A stretch of 64,000 bases of DNA from Pseudolysinimonas sp051954455 (GTDB lineage Bacteria > Actinomycetota > Actinomycetes > Actinomycetales > Microbacteriaceae): contig NZ_JBQCHS010000033.1 in the NCBI RefSeq assembly GCF_051954455.1, positions 124,001 to 188,000 of the forward strand. Direction: 5' to 3'. The notes beneath the pieces are model-generated. The model saw only the letters and a program-made list of their open reading frames with translations, made no database searches and was not told the DNA's origin. This document shows, one piece after another, positions 38,685 to 47,357 of the stretch. Positions within the stretch are counted from its first letter, which is position 1. Each line of letters opens with the position of its first letter. The translations under genes were made by a program, and so were the position numbers.

Positions 38685-40237
38685 GCGCACCCGCCGACGG
38701 ACCGTCGCCGCTCGTCCCGCCCGTGCTGCCGCCCGGTGCCGGGCCGGATCGCGTGCTCCCGCCGCTCGAGCCGGGCACCCACCCGGCGCCGCCTCCGGAC
38801 CCGCCGCACGTCGCCCCGACGGCGTCGATGGGCGGTCCTCTCGTGATCAGCCCGCCCGGCGCGACGGTGATCGCCACCGATGGGATGCGCGCCGCCGTGG
38901 ACCGGGCGCATGCGCTCGCCGCGCACCTCGACCATGCGGTGCGGACGGTGCACCGCGCCGAGCTCGTCCCCGGTGCGCTGCCGATGCCGCACCTCGGGAG
39001 CCTCCTCCGCGGCGCCTCGAGCGCGGCGGATCGGCTGGCCGACGCGATCGACGCGGCGTCGCACCGCTACGCCGCGGCCGAGCACCGCGCGGGATCGGCC
39101 TTCGACGCCCTCGCGTCGGTCGGCGGGGCGCTGCTCGGCGGGACCCTCGGGGCGGTGGGCCGGATGGCGGGCGTAGCGGCGGGGCTGCAGGTGCTCGGCG
39201 GCGGAGTCGTCGGGCTCGGCATCCTCGCCACCGAGGGCGCGGCGCTGAAGCGCGCGTCGTCCGGCGTCGGCACGGGTGTCGGACGGCTCCTCGTGCAGCA
39301 TCCCCAACTGCTCAGCAATCCGCGGTTCGTCGCCGCCGTCCGAGGGGTGGCCGATGGGCTGGACGAGGGCATGGGGACGGCGGTCGGACTGCCGCCGGCG
39401 GTCGCGGTCGCGCTCGGCGCCACGGGCGCGACCGGCGTCCGGACGAGCGCGGGCGCGCTCATGCACGGCGGGCCGGCGGCGGGGCTTCTGAAGGAGTCGC
39501 CCGTCGACGTGCAGCGGGTCGACCGACAGGCCGTGACGGCGCCGCCCGTCGGTGCGGCGCAGCGCCTCACCCGCGTGCCGGAGGGTAACCAGGTCCGGAT
39601 CGAGCGCTACAGCGCAGCCGGCCGCGACGACCGGTACGTGGTCTACGTCGGGCCCACCGAGACGTTCGACCCGGGTCCGAAGGGCGAGCCGTGGGATCTG
39701 GCGAGCAACGTGGGCGGCGTCGGCGGGGAGGACGTCGGGTCCATCCGTGCCACGGAGCTCGCGATGACGGACGCCGGCATCCGGCCGGGCAGCGAGGTGC
39801 AGCTCGTCGGCTTCTCGCAGGGCGGGATGGTCGCGGCCCGGATCGCGGCCGACGGCAACTGGAACGCGGTAGGGCTGCAGACCTTCGGCGCCCCGGTGGG
39901 CAATGTCGCGCTGCCGGACGGCATGCACGGGATGCAGGTGCGCAACGCGGAGGACTTCATCCCGGCGCTCGCGGGGCCGCAGACCGACGCGCACCTGCTG
40001 CAGGTGGAGCGCACCGTGTACGCGGATCCGTCGCAGATGCCGACCGATCAGGCGGCACCGGGCCATCAGCGGGTCGCCTACGCGGCCACCGCCGACGCGA
40101 TCGACGCGGCGCGCTCGCGCGATGTGCGGGAGCAGAGCGCCGCGCTCGACGCGTTCACCGGCGACTATGCGGCGCAGGACGGGTCGAGCATCACGGCGTT
40201 CTCGTACCACGCGACCCGCCGCGACGGGTCCGGATGA
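38681..40237 (+). CDS. Large protein with N-terminal Pro-rich/helical region and C-terminal alpha/beta-hydrolase domain
   Basis: 518-aa protein. Residues 1-60 are proline-rich. Residues 68-140 are helical and WXG/LXG-like. Residues 143-200 and 225-270 are glycine/alanine-rich and hydrophobic. The C-terminal part (about 300-518) has a lipase-type nucleophile elbow GFSQGG (Ser379), with Asp425 (NAEDFIP) and His462 (APGHQRVAY) as likely triad partners. It lacks a Sec signal peptide. Coupled to the WXG100-like gene, it could be a type VII-secreted lipase/esterase or toxin. A cytoplasmic or wall-associated hydrolase is also possible. Confidence 0.65.
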   Translation: MSAPADGPSPLVPPVLPPGAGPDRVLPPLEPGTHPAPPPDPPHVAPTASMGGPLVISPPGATVIATDGMRAAVDRAHALAAHLDHAVRTVHRAELVPGALPMPHLGSLLRGASSAADRLADAIDAASHRYAAAEHRAGSAFDALASVGGALLGGTLGAVGRMAGVAAGLQVLGGGVVGLGILATEGAALKRASSGVGTGVGRLLVQHPQLLSNPRFVAAVRGVADGLDEGMGTAVGLPPAVAVALGATGATGVRTSAGALMHGGPAAGLLKESPVDVQRVDRQAVTAPPVGAAQRLTRVPEGNQVRIERYSAAGRDDRYVVYVGPTETFDPGPKGEPWDLASNVGGVGGEDVGSIRATELAMTDAGIRPGSEVQLVGFSQGGMVAARIAADGNWNAVGLQTFGAPVGNVALPDGMHGMQVRNAEDFIPALAGPQTDAHLLQVERTVYADPSQMPTDQAAPGHQRVAYAATADAIDAARSRDVREQSAALDAFTGDYAAQDGSSITAFSYHATRRDGSG

Positions 40238-40244
40238 ACCGCGG

Positions 40245-40658
40245 TCAGCGGCGCTCGACCCCGGACCGCGTGAACGGCCGGAGGATGATGGCGATCAGCC
40301 AGCCGATCACCCCGATGACGATCGCGCCGAGCACGCCCCAGCCGAAGTTCTCCACGTGGAGGCCGAACCCGATCACGCTGCTGATCCACGCCACCAGCAG
40401 GAGCAGCAGCGCGTTGACCACCAGCGAGATGAGGCCGAGCGTGATGACGTAGAGCGGGAAGGCGACGACGCGGATGATCCCGCCGATGACGCTGTTCACG
40501 ATGCCGAAGATCAGCGCCACGATCACGAGCGTCACGATGTAGGCGACCACGCTGTTCGCATCGTCGAACGAGTCGATCGTGAGATGCGGGCTCATGATGA
40601 GCGTCGTCAGCCACAGGGCGAGGGCCGAGATCAGCAGGCGGAGCAGCAGGCGTCCCAT
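40245..40658 (-). CDS. Phage-holin-family (YvlD/DUF360-like) membrane protein
   Basis: 137-aa protein of four membrane helices (MGRLLLRLLISALALWLTTL...; FGIVNSVIGGIIRVVAFPLY; LGLISLVVNALLLLLVAWI; GVLGAIVIGVIGWLIAIIL). The pattern and the NSVIG...FPLYVITLGL segment match the YvlD/phage-holin-family-4 group. Despite the name these are chromosomal proteins of unclear role. The start is uncertain: ATGs up to 15 codons upstream are possible. Confidence 0.75.
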   Translation of the reverse strand: MGRLLLRLLISALALWLTTLIMSPHLTIDSFDDANSVVAYIVTLVIVALIFGIVNSVIGGIIRVVAFPLYVITLGLISLVVNALLLLLVAWISSVIGFGLHVENFGWGVLGAIVIGVIGWLIAIILRPFTRSGVERR

Positions 40659-40708
40659 GCCGACCATCATGGCGGAGCACCGCGGGGCGGCGACAGCGGC
40701 CACGCGCC

Positions 40709-40714
40709 TAGGCT
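40709..40714 (+). promoter_or_regulatory. Leaderless -10 element (TAGGCT) of the aminotransferase gene
   Basis: TAGGCT lies 6 nt before the GTG at 40721. There is no ribosome-binding site. Confidence 0.6.
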
Positions 40715-40720
40715 GACGCC

Positions 40721-41788
40721 GTGCCCGTGATCCTCCGTCCCGAGATCGCCGCGCTGGTGCCGTACCGCCAGGGCCGGCCGGCCGCCGCGGACGCCTTCAA
40801 GCTGTCGTCCAACGAGAACCCGTTCGACCCGCACCCCGCGGTGCTCGAGGCGATCGGCGCGTCGAGCGTCAACCGCTACCCGGATGGAGCCGCGGTGGTG
40901 CTGCGCGAGCGGCTCGCCGAGCGTTTCGGCGTCGGCCGCGACGAGGTGCACATCGGCGCCGGATCCGTCGCGATCCTGCAGCAGCTGATCAGCGCGGCCG
41001 CGGGCCCCGGCGACGAGGTGCTCTACGCCTGGCGGTCCTTCGAGGCGTACCCGGGCCTCGTGACGGTCGCCGGCGCGACGAGCGTCACGGTCCCGGTGCT
41101 GCCGGACGGGCGGCACGGCCTCGACGCGATGGCCGACGCCATCACCGACCGCACCCGCGTCATCCTCGTCTGCACCCCGAACAACCCGACCAGCACCACC
41201 GTGACCACGGCGGAGTTCGCCGCGTTCATGGCGCGGGTCCCCGAGACGGTGCTCGTCCTCCTCGACGAGGCGTACCGCGAGTTCGTGACCGACCCGGCCG
41301 CGGTCGACGGCCTCGAGCAGCTGCCGATCCACTCGAACCTCGTCGTGCTCCGCACCTTCTCGAAGGCGTTCGGCCTCGCCGGCCTGCGGGTCGGCTACGC
41401 CCTGGGGCCCTCCTACATCCTCGACGCGGCGCGATCGACCGCCATCCCGCTGTCGGTGACCGAGCCGGCCCAGCGCGCCGCGATCGCCGCCCTCGAGCAC
41501 GAGGCCGAGCTCCACGAACAGGTCGCCGCGCTCGTCGAGCGGCGCGGACGGGTGCGCGCGGGGCTCGCCGCCGCCGGGATGCCGGTCCCCGAGCCGCAGG
41601 GCAACTTCGTCTGGCTGCCCACCGGTGAACTCACCGAGGCCGCCGCCGAGACGCTCGAACGGCGCGGCATCGTCGCGCGCGTCTTCCCGCCGGACGGCAT
41701 CCGGGTGTCCATCGGCGAGGAGGGATCTGTCGATCCGCTCCTACGCGCGACCGCGGAGGTTGTGGCGATGCTCCGAGAAAGGGCCTGA
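40721..41788 (+). CDS. Histidinol-phosphate/aromatic amino-acid aminotransferase
   Basis: 355-aa fold-type I PLP enzyme. KLSSNENPFDPHPAVLEAIG, NRYPDGAAVVLRERLA, CTPNNPTSTTV, LLDEAYREF and the PLP lysine in RTFSKAFGLAGLRVGYALG are visible. The family includes HisC and the actinobacterial aromatic transaminase Pat, and the sequence alone does not decide between them. It has no his genes nearby but precedes a 2-oxoacid dehydrogenase operon, which favours supplying a 2-oxoacid (inference). Confidence 0.85.
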   Translation: MPVILRPEIAALVPYRQGRPAAADAFKLSSNENPFDPHPAVLEAIGASSVNRYPDGAAVVLRERLAERFGVGRDEVHIGAGSVAILQQLISAAAGPGDEVLYAWRSFEAYPGLVTVAGATSVTVPVLPDGRHGLDAMADAITDRTRVILVCTPNNPTSTTVTTAEFAAFMARVPETVLVLLDEAYREFVTDPAAVDGLEQLPIHSNLVVLRTFSKAFGLAGLRVGYALGPSYILDAARSTAIPLSVTEPAQRAAIAALEHEAELHEQVAALVERRGRVRAGLAAAGMPVPEPQGNFVWLPTGELTEAAAETLERRGIVARVFPPDGIRVSIGEEGSVDPLLRATAEVVAMLRERA

Positions 41789-41798
41789 TCGGCGCGGA

Positions 41799-41804
41799 TA
41801 GGGT
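41799..41804 (+). promoter_or_regulatory. Leaderless -10 element (TAGGGT) of the 2-oxoacid dehydrogenase operon
   Basis: TAGGGT lies 7 nt before the ATG at 41812. An in-frame GTG at 41803 overlaps this element, which argues that the ATG is the true start. Confidence 0.6.
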
Positions 41805-41811
41805 GGTCCTC

Positions 41812-42930
41812 ATGTCCCAGGACCCGGCGACGATCCAGCTGCTCTCGCCCGAGGGGCAGATCGTCCAGTCCGACGCCACCGCGCCGTACCTGCCGCTCAT
41901 CGCGCAGCTCGACGACCAGCGGCTGCTCGACTTCCACCGGCAGATGGTGGTGATCCGGCGCTTCGACCTCGAGGCCGGCAACCTGCAGCGGCAGGGCCAG
42001 CTCGCGCTGTGGATCCCGAGCATGGGCCAGGAGGCGGCGCAGGTCGGCTCCGGATACGCGGCACGTGCCCAGGACCACGTCTTCCCCTCCTACCGCGAGC
42101 ACGTCGTCGGCCGGATCCGCGGTCTCGACCTCCTGCAGATCATCCGCCAGCTGCGCGGCAACAGCCACGGCGGCTGGGACCCGGCGGCGCACGGCAACTT
42201 CCACCTCTACGCGATCGTCCTGAGCTCGCAGACGCTGCACGCCACGGGGTACGCGATGGGTCTTCGCTTCGACGGCGTGATCGCCACCGGCGACCCGGAG
42301 TCGGACCAGGCCGTCATCGTCTACTACGGCGACGGCGCGTCCAGCGAGGGCGACGTGCACGAGGCGATGGTCTTCGCCGCGAGCTACCAGACCCCGCAGG
42401 TCTTCTTCCTCCAGAACAACCAGTGGGCGATCTCCGTGCCCGTGGCCCGACAGTCGCGCACCCCGCTCGTCGACCGTGCGGCCGGTTACGGCATCCCGTC
42501 GGTGCGGGTCGACGGCAACGACGTGCTCGCGTCGTACGCGGTCACCCGCTCCGCGCTCGACGAGGCGCGCAGCGGTCTCGGCCCGCGCTTCATCGAGGCG
42601 ATGACCTACCGGATGGGCGCCCACACCTCGAGCGACGACCCCACCAAGTACCGCGAGGGCGGCGAGGTCGACGACTGGGGCGGACGGGATCCGATCACGC
42701 GCTTCGAGAAGCACCTGCGGCTCCGCGGGGCGGGCGACGAGTTCTTCGCCGACGTGGCGCGCGAGGCCGAGGACGTCGCGGCCGACCTTCGCACCCGCAT
42801 CTTCGAGCTGCCGGTGCCGGAACCCGAGAGCATGTTCGCGCACGTCTACAGCGAGCCGCACCCGGTGATCGAGGAGCAGCGCGCCTGGCTGACCGCCTAC
42901 GAGGCGTCGTTGGAGGGGGACGGGCAGTGA
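41812..42930 (+). CDS. 2-oxoacid (branched-chain/pyruvate) dehydrogenase E1 alpha subunit
   Basis: 372-aa thiamine-diphosphate subunit that decarboxylates the 2-oxoacid. The TPP motif GDGASSEGDVHEAMVFAASY ending in NN (LQNNQWAIS) is clear. EMTYRMGAHTSSDDPTKYR, seen as AMTYRMGAHTSSDDPTKYR, is the phosphorylation-loop region typical of E1 alpha. Whether it prefers branched-chain 2-oxoacids or pyruvate cannot be read. Branched-chain activity would supply the iso/anteiso fatty-acid primers common in Microbacteriaceae. GTGA overlap links it to the beta subunit. Confidence 0.9.
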   Translation: MSQDPATIQLLSPEGQIVQSDATAPYLPLIAQLDDQRLLDFHRQMVVIRRFDLEAGNLQRQGQLALWIPSMGQEAAQVGSGYAARAQDHVFPSYREHVVGRIRGLDLLQIIRQLRGNSHGGWDPAAHGNFHLYAIVLSSQTLHATGYAMGLRFDGVIATGDPESDQAVIVYYGDGASSEGDVHEAMVFAASYQTPQVFFLQNNQWAISVPVARQSRTPLVDRAAGYGIPSVRVDGNDVLASYAVTRSALDEARSGLGPRFIEAMTYRMGAHTSSDDPTKYREGGEVDDWGGRDPITRFEKHLRLRGAGDEFFADVAREAEDVAADLRTRIFELPVPEPESMFAHVYSEPHPVIEEQRAWLTAYEASLEGDGQ

Positions 42931-43970
42931 CCGATCAGACCACCATGCCGATGACCGCCGACGAGGCGCCGGCAGCGCCGGCCCCGACAGCGGCCGCGCC
43001 GCAGACGCTCACGATGGCCAAGGCCATCAACGCGGGGCTGCAGGCGGCGATGGCCGCCGACCCCAAGGTCCTGCTCATGGGCGAGGACATCGGCACGCTC
43101 GGCGGCGTCTTCCGGGTGACCGAGGGCCTGAAGGCCGAGTTCGGCGAGGACCGGGTGCTCGACACCCCGCTCGCCGAGTCCGGGATCGTGGGCACGGCGA
43201 TCGGCCTCGCCATGCGCGGGTACCGCCCGGTGTGCGAGATCCAGTTCGACGGCTTCATCTTCCCGGCGTTCGACCAGATCACGACCCAGCTCGCGAAGAT
43301 CACCTCGCGGCACGAGGGCCTCCTGCCCATGCCCGTCGTGATCCGCGTGCCCTACGGCGGCCACATCGGCGCGATCGAGCACCACTCCGAGAGCCCCGAG
43401 GCGTACTTCGCGCACACCCCGGGCCTGCGGATCGTGAGCCCCGCCACCGCGCAGGACGGCTTCACGATGATCCAGCAGGCGATCGCGTCCGACGATCCCG
43501 TGCTGTTCTTCGAGCCGAAGAGCCGCTACTGGCAGAAGGGCGAGGTGGATCGCGGGCTCGCGACGCCGCTGCACGCGAGTCGCGTCGTGCGCACCGGCAC
43601 CGACGCCACGGTGGTCGGCCACGGCGCGATGGTCGCGACCCTGCTCCAGGCCGCGGAGATCGCGGCGGGGGAGGGCACGAGCATCGAGGTGATCGACCTC
43701 CGCTCGCTGTCGCCGATCGACTACGCGCCGATCCTCGACTCCGTGCAGCGCACCGGCCGGCTCGTCGTGGTCTCGGAGGCGCCCGGCAACGTCAGCATCT
43801 CGTCCGAGATCGCCGCGACCGTGGCCGAGCGCGCGTTCTACTCGCTCGAGGCCCCCGTGATCCGCGTGACCGCCTACGACACCCCGTACCCGCCGGCCAA
43901 GATCGAGACGGTCTACCTGCCGGACGCCGATCGCGTGCTCGAGGCCGTCGACCGCGCGCTCGCCTACTGA
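42927..43970 (+). CDS. 2-oxoacid dehydrogenase E1 beta subunit
   Basis: 347-aa subunit. After an alanine/proline-rich N-terminus, TMAKAINAGLQAAMAADPKV begins the core. MGEDIGTLGGVFRVTEGL, DTPLAESGIVGTAIGLAMRG, EIQFDGFIFPAFDQI and VIDLRSLSPIDY are E1-beta signatures. It pairs with the alpha subunit to form the active heterotetramer. The GTG start overlaps the alpha stop by 4 bp. Confidence 0.93.
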   Translation: MTDQTTMPMTADEAPAAPAPTAAAPQTLTMAKAINAGLQAAMAADPKVLLMGEDIGTLGGVFRVTEGLKAEFGEDRVLDTPLAESGIVGTAIGLAMRGYRPVCEIQFDGFIFPAFDQITTQLAKITSRHEGLLPMPVVIRVPYGGHIGAIEHHSESPEAYFAHTPGLRIVSPATAQDGFTMIQQAIASDDPVLFFEPKSRYWQKGEVDRGLATPLHASRVVRTGTDATVVGHGAMVATLLQAAEIAAGEGTSIEVIDLRSLSPIDYAPILDSVQRTGRLVVVSEAPGNVSISSEIAATVAERAFYSLEAPVIRVTAYDTPYPPAKIETVYLPDADRVLEAVDRALAY

Positions 43971-43981
43971 GAGGACGACCG

Positions 43982-45370
43982 ATGGCGCAGTCCGAGTTCC
44001 CGCTTCCCGATGTCGGCGAGGGTCTGACCGAGGCCGAGATCGTGCAGTGGAAGGTCGCGCCCGGCGACACCGTGCAGGTCAACCAGGTGCTCGTCGAGAT
44101 CGAGACCGCGAAGTCGCTCGTCGAGCTGCCGTCGCCGTTCGCCGGCACCGTGACCGAGCTGCTCGCCGAGGAGGGCGCGACGGTCGAGGTCGGCGCGCCC
44201 ATCATCCGGGTCGACTCCGCCGGCGGCGCGATCGAGCTCGAGGCGCCCGGCTCCGACGAGGACGGTCTCGGGATGCAGCCCCCGGCCGCCGCGTCGCCCG
44301 CGGCCGTCGCGCAGGTCGTCGCGCCGGTCGCGGCGACGGAACCCGCCCCCACCGCTCCGGAGGTTCCCGGGGAGGTCGGCGGCGCCGTCCTCGTCGGTTA
44401 CGGATCCGGCGGCCACGCGGTCTCGCGCCGCCGCAGGAACGGTGCGCCGCCCGCCCCCGCCGTGGCGCCGCCCGCGTCCGCTCACCGCCGCGGCGTCCTG
44501 CCCCTCGCCGGCGGAGTCATCGCGAAGCCGCCGATCCGCAAGCTCGCCAAGGACCTCGAGGTCGACCTCGCCACCGTCACCGGCACCGGCATCGGCGGCG
44601 AGATCACCCGCGACGACGTCATCCGCCACGCGCAGCAGGCGAGCGTCTTCCAGAACCTCGACACGCCGGCCTGGCCGGAGGACCGCGAGGAGCGGATCCC
44701 GGTCAAGGGCGTCCGCAAGGCGATCGCGAAGGCGATGGTGTCGAGCGCCTTCACGGCACCGCACGTGAGCGTCTTCACCGACGTCAACGCGACGCGCACC
44801 ATGGAGCTCGTGCAGCGTCTCAAGAAGTCGCCGCAGTTCGCCGGGGTCCGGATCAGCCCGCTGCTCGTCATGGCGAAGGCCGTGATCTGGGCCTGCCAGC
44901 GCAACCCCACGGTCAACTCGACCTGGACCGACCACGAGATCGTGGTCCACCACTACGTGAACCTCGGGATCGCGGCGGCGACGCCGCGGGGGCTGATCGT
45001 GCCCAACATCAAGGACGCGCAGTCGATGTCGCTGCTCGAGCTCGCCAAGGCGCTCGAGCAGCTCACCATCACCGCCCGCGAGGGGCGCGCGACCCCGGCC
45101 GACATGGCGAACGGGACCGTGACGATCACCAACCTCGGCTCGTACGGGATGGACACGGGGACCCCGATCCTCAACCCCGGCGAGGTCGGCATCATCGCCC
45201 TCGGCGCGATCAAGCAGAAGCCGTGGGTCGTGGACGGCGAGGTGCGCCCCGCGTTCGTGACCACCGTGGGGGCGAGCTTCGACCACCGCGTCGTCGACGG
45301 CGACGTGGCGAGCCGCTTCACCGCCGACATCGCGAGTGTGCTCGAGGAGCCGGCGCTGCTGCTCGATTGA
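43982..45370 (+). CDS. Dihydrolipoamide acyltransferase (E2)
   Basis: 462-aa core protein. One lipoyl domain (residues about 1-80, lipoylated lysine in EIETAKSLVEL) is followed by an Ala/Pro linker, a peripheral subunit-binding domain (KPPIRKLAKDLEVDLATVTGTG), a second linker and the catalytic acyltransferase domain. The active-site motif is SFDHRVVDGD near the C-terminus. It transfers the acyl group to CoA. The E3 subunit is not encoded here and is probably shared. GAGAGGA precedes the ATG. Confidence 0.93.
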   Translation: MAQSEFPLPDVGEGLTEAEIVQWKVAPGDTVQVNQVLVEIETAKSLVELPSPFAGTVTELLAEEGATVEVGAPIIRVDSAGGAIELEAPGSDEDGLGMQPPAAASPAAVAQVVAPVAATEPAPTAPEVPGEVGGAVLVGYGSGGHAVSRRRRNGAPPAPAVAPPASAHRRGVLPLAGGVIAKPPIRKLAKDLEVDLATVTGTGIGGEITRDDVIRHAQQASVFQNLDTPAWPEDREERIPVKGVRKAIAKAMVSSAFTAPHVSVFTDVNATRTMELVQRLKKSPQFAGVRISPLLVMAKAVIWACQRNPTVNSTWTDHEIVVHHYVNLGIAAATPRGLIVPNIKDAQSMSLLELAKALEQLTITAREGRATPADMANGTVTITNLGSYGMDTGTPILNPGEVGIIALGAIKQKPWVVDGEVRPAFVTTVGASFDHRVVDGDVASRFTADIASVLEEPALLLD

Positions 45371-45395
45371 CCGCGCCGCCGCTGCTGCGGCGCGG
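45371..45395 (+). terminator. Hairpin at the end of the 2-oxoacid dehydrogenase operon
   Basis: CCGCGCCGC and GCGGCGCGG pair perfectly (9 bp) directly after the E2 stop. A second stem GATCGGC/GCCGATC (45406-45412 with 45426-45432) follows. The first resembles the palindrome between the tRNAs at 5556-5580. Confidence 0.6.
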
Positions 45396-45594
45396 GTCGC
45401 TCCGCGATCGGCACGACGTGGTCGCGCCGATCGCTATGGCCGGGAGGGGAGGGCCGGGTCCGCTTCGCGGCCGCTCGCGCTCTCGCGTCGGCGTCCGTTT
45501 GCGCTCTTGTCTGTAGCCGGGAAACGCTGGTGGCGGGGGTGGTGCACCCGCGGTTTGCGGCCACAGGCCCGCCCATCGAGCGCAATCCGCCGTG

Positions 45595-45624
45595 TTGACA
45601 ATGATTATCAATAGCGCGTAGCGT
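45595..45624 (+). promoter_or_regulatory. Promoter and Zur/Fur-like operator of the metal uptake operon
   Basis: TTGACA (45595-45600), 18 nt, and TAGCGT (45619-45624) form a strong promoter 6 nt before the GTG at 45631. Overlapping it, TTGACAATGATTATCAA (45595-45611) is a near-palindrome resembling Zur/Fur boxes. Binding there would block RNA polymerase. The regulator is probably the Fur-family protein encoded at the end of the operon. Confidence 0.75.
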
Positions 45625-45630
45625 CGGGAC

Positions 45631-46542
45631 GTGCTTCGTCGTTCTGTCGCCCTCCTGTCCGCCGCCCTGCTGGTGGGGGTGCTGGCCGCGTGCAGCGGAG
45701 GCGGGGGCGACGGTGCCGGATCGGGTGATGGGCGGGTGCGCGTGGTGGCGTCGACGAACGTCTACGGCGACCTCGCGAAGACGATCGGCGGGTCCCACGT
45801 CGACGTGACGTCGATCATCGACGACCCCGACAAGGACCCGCACGAGTACCAGGCCGACGCCCGCACGCAGCTCGCCATCTCGAAGGCCGCGGTCGTCATC
45901 GAGAACGGGGGCGGCTACGACGACTTCGTCGGCACGATGCTGAAGGCGTCGAAGAACACGAAGGCCTTCGTCATCGACGCCGTCAAGCTGTCCGGCCACG
46001 CGGACGGGTCGGGCAGTCAGCTCAACGAGCACGTCTGGTACGACTACCCGACCGTGTCGAAGGTCGTCGACGCGATCGCCGCCTCGCTGCACACCGCCGA
46101 CCCCGCGCACGGCCAGGCCTACGCCCGCGCCGCCGCGAAGCTCCAGGATCAGATCTCGGGACTGGAGTCGGCGGAACAGGCCCTCCTCCCGCAGACGCGC
46201 GGGGTGGGCGCCGCGATCACCGAGCCGGTGCCCGACTACGTGCTCGAGGCCCTGCAGATGGACATCGTGACCCCGCCGGCCTTCAGCAAGGCGATCGAGG
46301 ACGGCACCGACGTCCCGGCCTCGGTGCTGCAGCAGACGCTCGCCCAGTTCACGGACGGGACCGCGGCGGTCCTCGTCTACAACGTGCAGACGACGGGCGC
46401 GCAGACGGATGCCGTGCTGGCCGCCGCCAAGAAGCACGGGGTCCCGGCCGTCCCGGTCTCCGAGACCCTGCCGAGCGGCCTGCACTACATCCCGTGGCAG
46501 CAGGGGGTGCTCGCGAGTATCGCGGAGGCGATCAGACGATGA
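45631..46542 (+). CDS. znuA: Zinc/manganese ABC transporter substrate-binding lipoprotein
   Basis: 303-aa lipoprotein with lipobox LAAC (Cys21). The cluster A-I fold is recognised by VVASTNVYGDLAKTIGG, the first metal histidine in DKDPHEYQADA, the second in LNEHVWYDYPTV, and a third-ligand region TEPVPDYVLEAL carrying glutamate rather than histidine. A glutamate there is commoner in manganese binders. The operon context and the His-rich ATPase tail favour zinc. No long His-rich loop is present. The start is GTG, leaderless. Confidence 0.85.
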   Translation: MLRRSVALLSAALLVGVLAACSGGGGDGAGSGDGRVRVVASTNVYGDLAKTIGGSHVDVTSIIDDPDKDPHEYQADARTQLAISKAAVVIENGGGYDDFVGTMLKASKNTKAFVIDAVKLSGHADGSGSQLNEHVWYDYPTVSKVVDAIAASLHTADPAHGQAYARAAAKLQDQISGLESAEQALLPQTRGVGAAITEPVPDYVLEALQMDIVTPPAFSKAIEDGTDVPASVLQQTLAQFTDGTAAVLVYNVQTTGAQTDAVLAAAKKHGVPAVPVSETLPSGLHYIPWQQGVLASIAEAIRR

Positions 46543-47357
46543 GCGACCCCGTGCTCTCCCTCCGCGACGCCGAGCTGACGCTCGGCGGCCGCGTGCTGTG
46601 GAGCGGCCTCGACCTCGACGTGCGGCCCGGCGAGTTCATGGCCGTCCTCGGCGCGAACGGCTCCGGCAAGACGAGCCTGCTGCGGACGATCCTCGGCCAG
46701 CACCGGCTGAGCGCCGGCAGCGCGACCTTCCTGGGGGAGCCCGTCCGGCACGGCGACCGCCGCATCGGCTACGTGCCGCAGCAGCGCCTCGCCGACGAGG
46801 GGACGCCGCTGCGCGGACGCGACCTCGTCGCGCTCGGTCTCGACGGGCACCGCTGGGGGGTCGCGCTCCCGAGCCGTGCGCGCCGGCAGCGGGTGGACGC
46901 CGTGCTCGAGTCCGTCGGCGCCACCCACTACGCCCGCGTCCCCGTGGCCGGCCTGTCGGGCGGCGAGCAGCAGCGGCTGCGGATCGGGCAGGCGCTCGCG
47001 GGCGACCCGCGGCTCCTGCTCTGCGACGAGCCGCTCCTGTCGCTCGATCTCCGCGCCCAGGGCGTCGTGAGCGAGCTCATCGACCGCACCCGAACGGACC
47101 GCGGGTTCGGCGTCCTCTTCGTCACCCACGACGTGAACCCGGTGCTCGGCATGGTCGACCGCGTGCTGTATCTGGCGGGCCGGCGGTTCCGGGTGGGGAC
47201 GCCGGACGAGGTGCTGCGCAGCGACGTCCTGAGCGACCTCTACGACGCACCGGTCGACGTGATCCGTGCGCGTGGTCGCGTCGTCATCGTCGGGGCGCCC
47301 GACCAGAACCACGCGCACGAGCACGACGAGCACGACCACGCGGGGGACCTGCCGTGA
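46539..47357 (+). CDS. znuC: Metal ABC transporter ATP-binding protein with His-rich tail
   Basis: 272-aa ATPase. Walker A is LGANGSGKTSLL, the signature is LSGGEQQRL and Walker B is LLLCDEPLLSLD. Its C-terminus ends NHAHEHDEHDHAGDLP, a histidine/aspartate-rich tail suited to binding zinc. The ATG overlaps the znuA stop by 4 bp. Confidence 0.9.
   Translation: MSDPVLSLRDAELTLGGRVLWSGLDLDVRPGEFMAVLGANGSGKTSLLRTILGQHRLSAGSATFLGEPVRHGDRRIGYVPQQRLADEGTPLRGRDLVALGLDGHRWGVALPSRARRQRVDAVLESVGATHYARVPVAGLSGGEQQRLRIGQALAGDPRLLLCDEPLLSLDLRAQGVVSELIDRTRTDRGFGVLFVTHDVNPVLGMVDRVLYLAGRRFRVGTPDEVLRSDVLSDLYDAPVDVIRARGRVVIVGAPDQNHAHEHDEHDHAGDLP

Noticed and set aside
36430..38877. 815-codon frame containing PurB
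   Set aside because: The PurB start at 37812 is clear. The upstream part overlaps the phosphatase and hydrolase genes in a different frame.
40245..40658. Prophage remnant suggested by the phage-holin-family name
   Set aside because: No other phage gene or attachment site is nearby; the family is a common chromosomal membrane protein.
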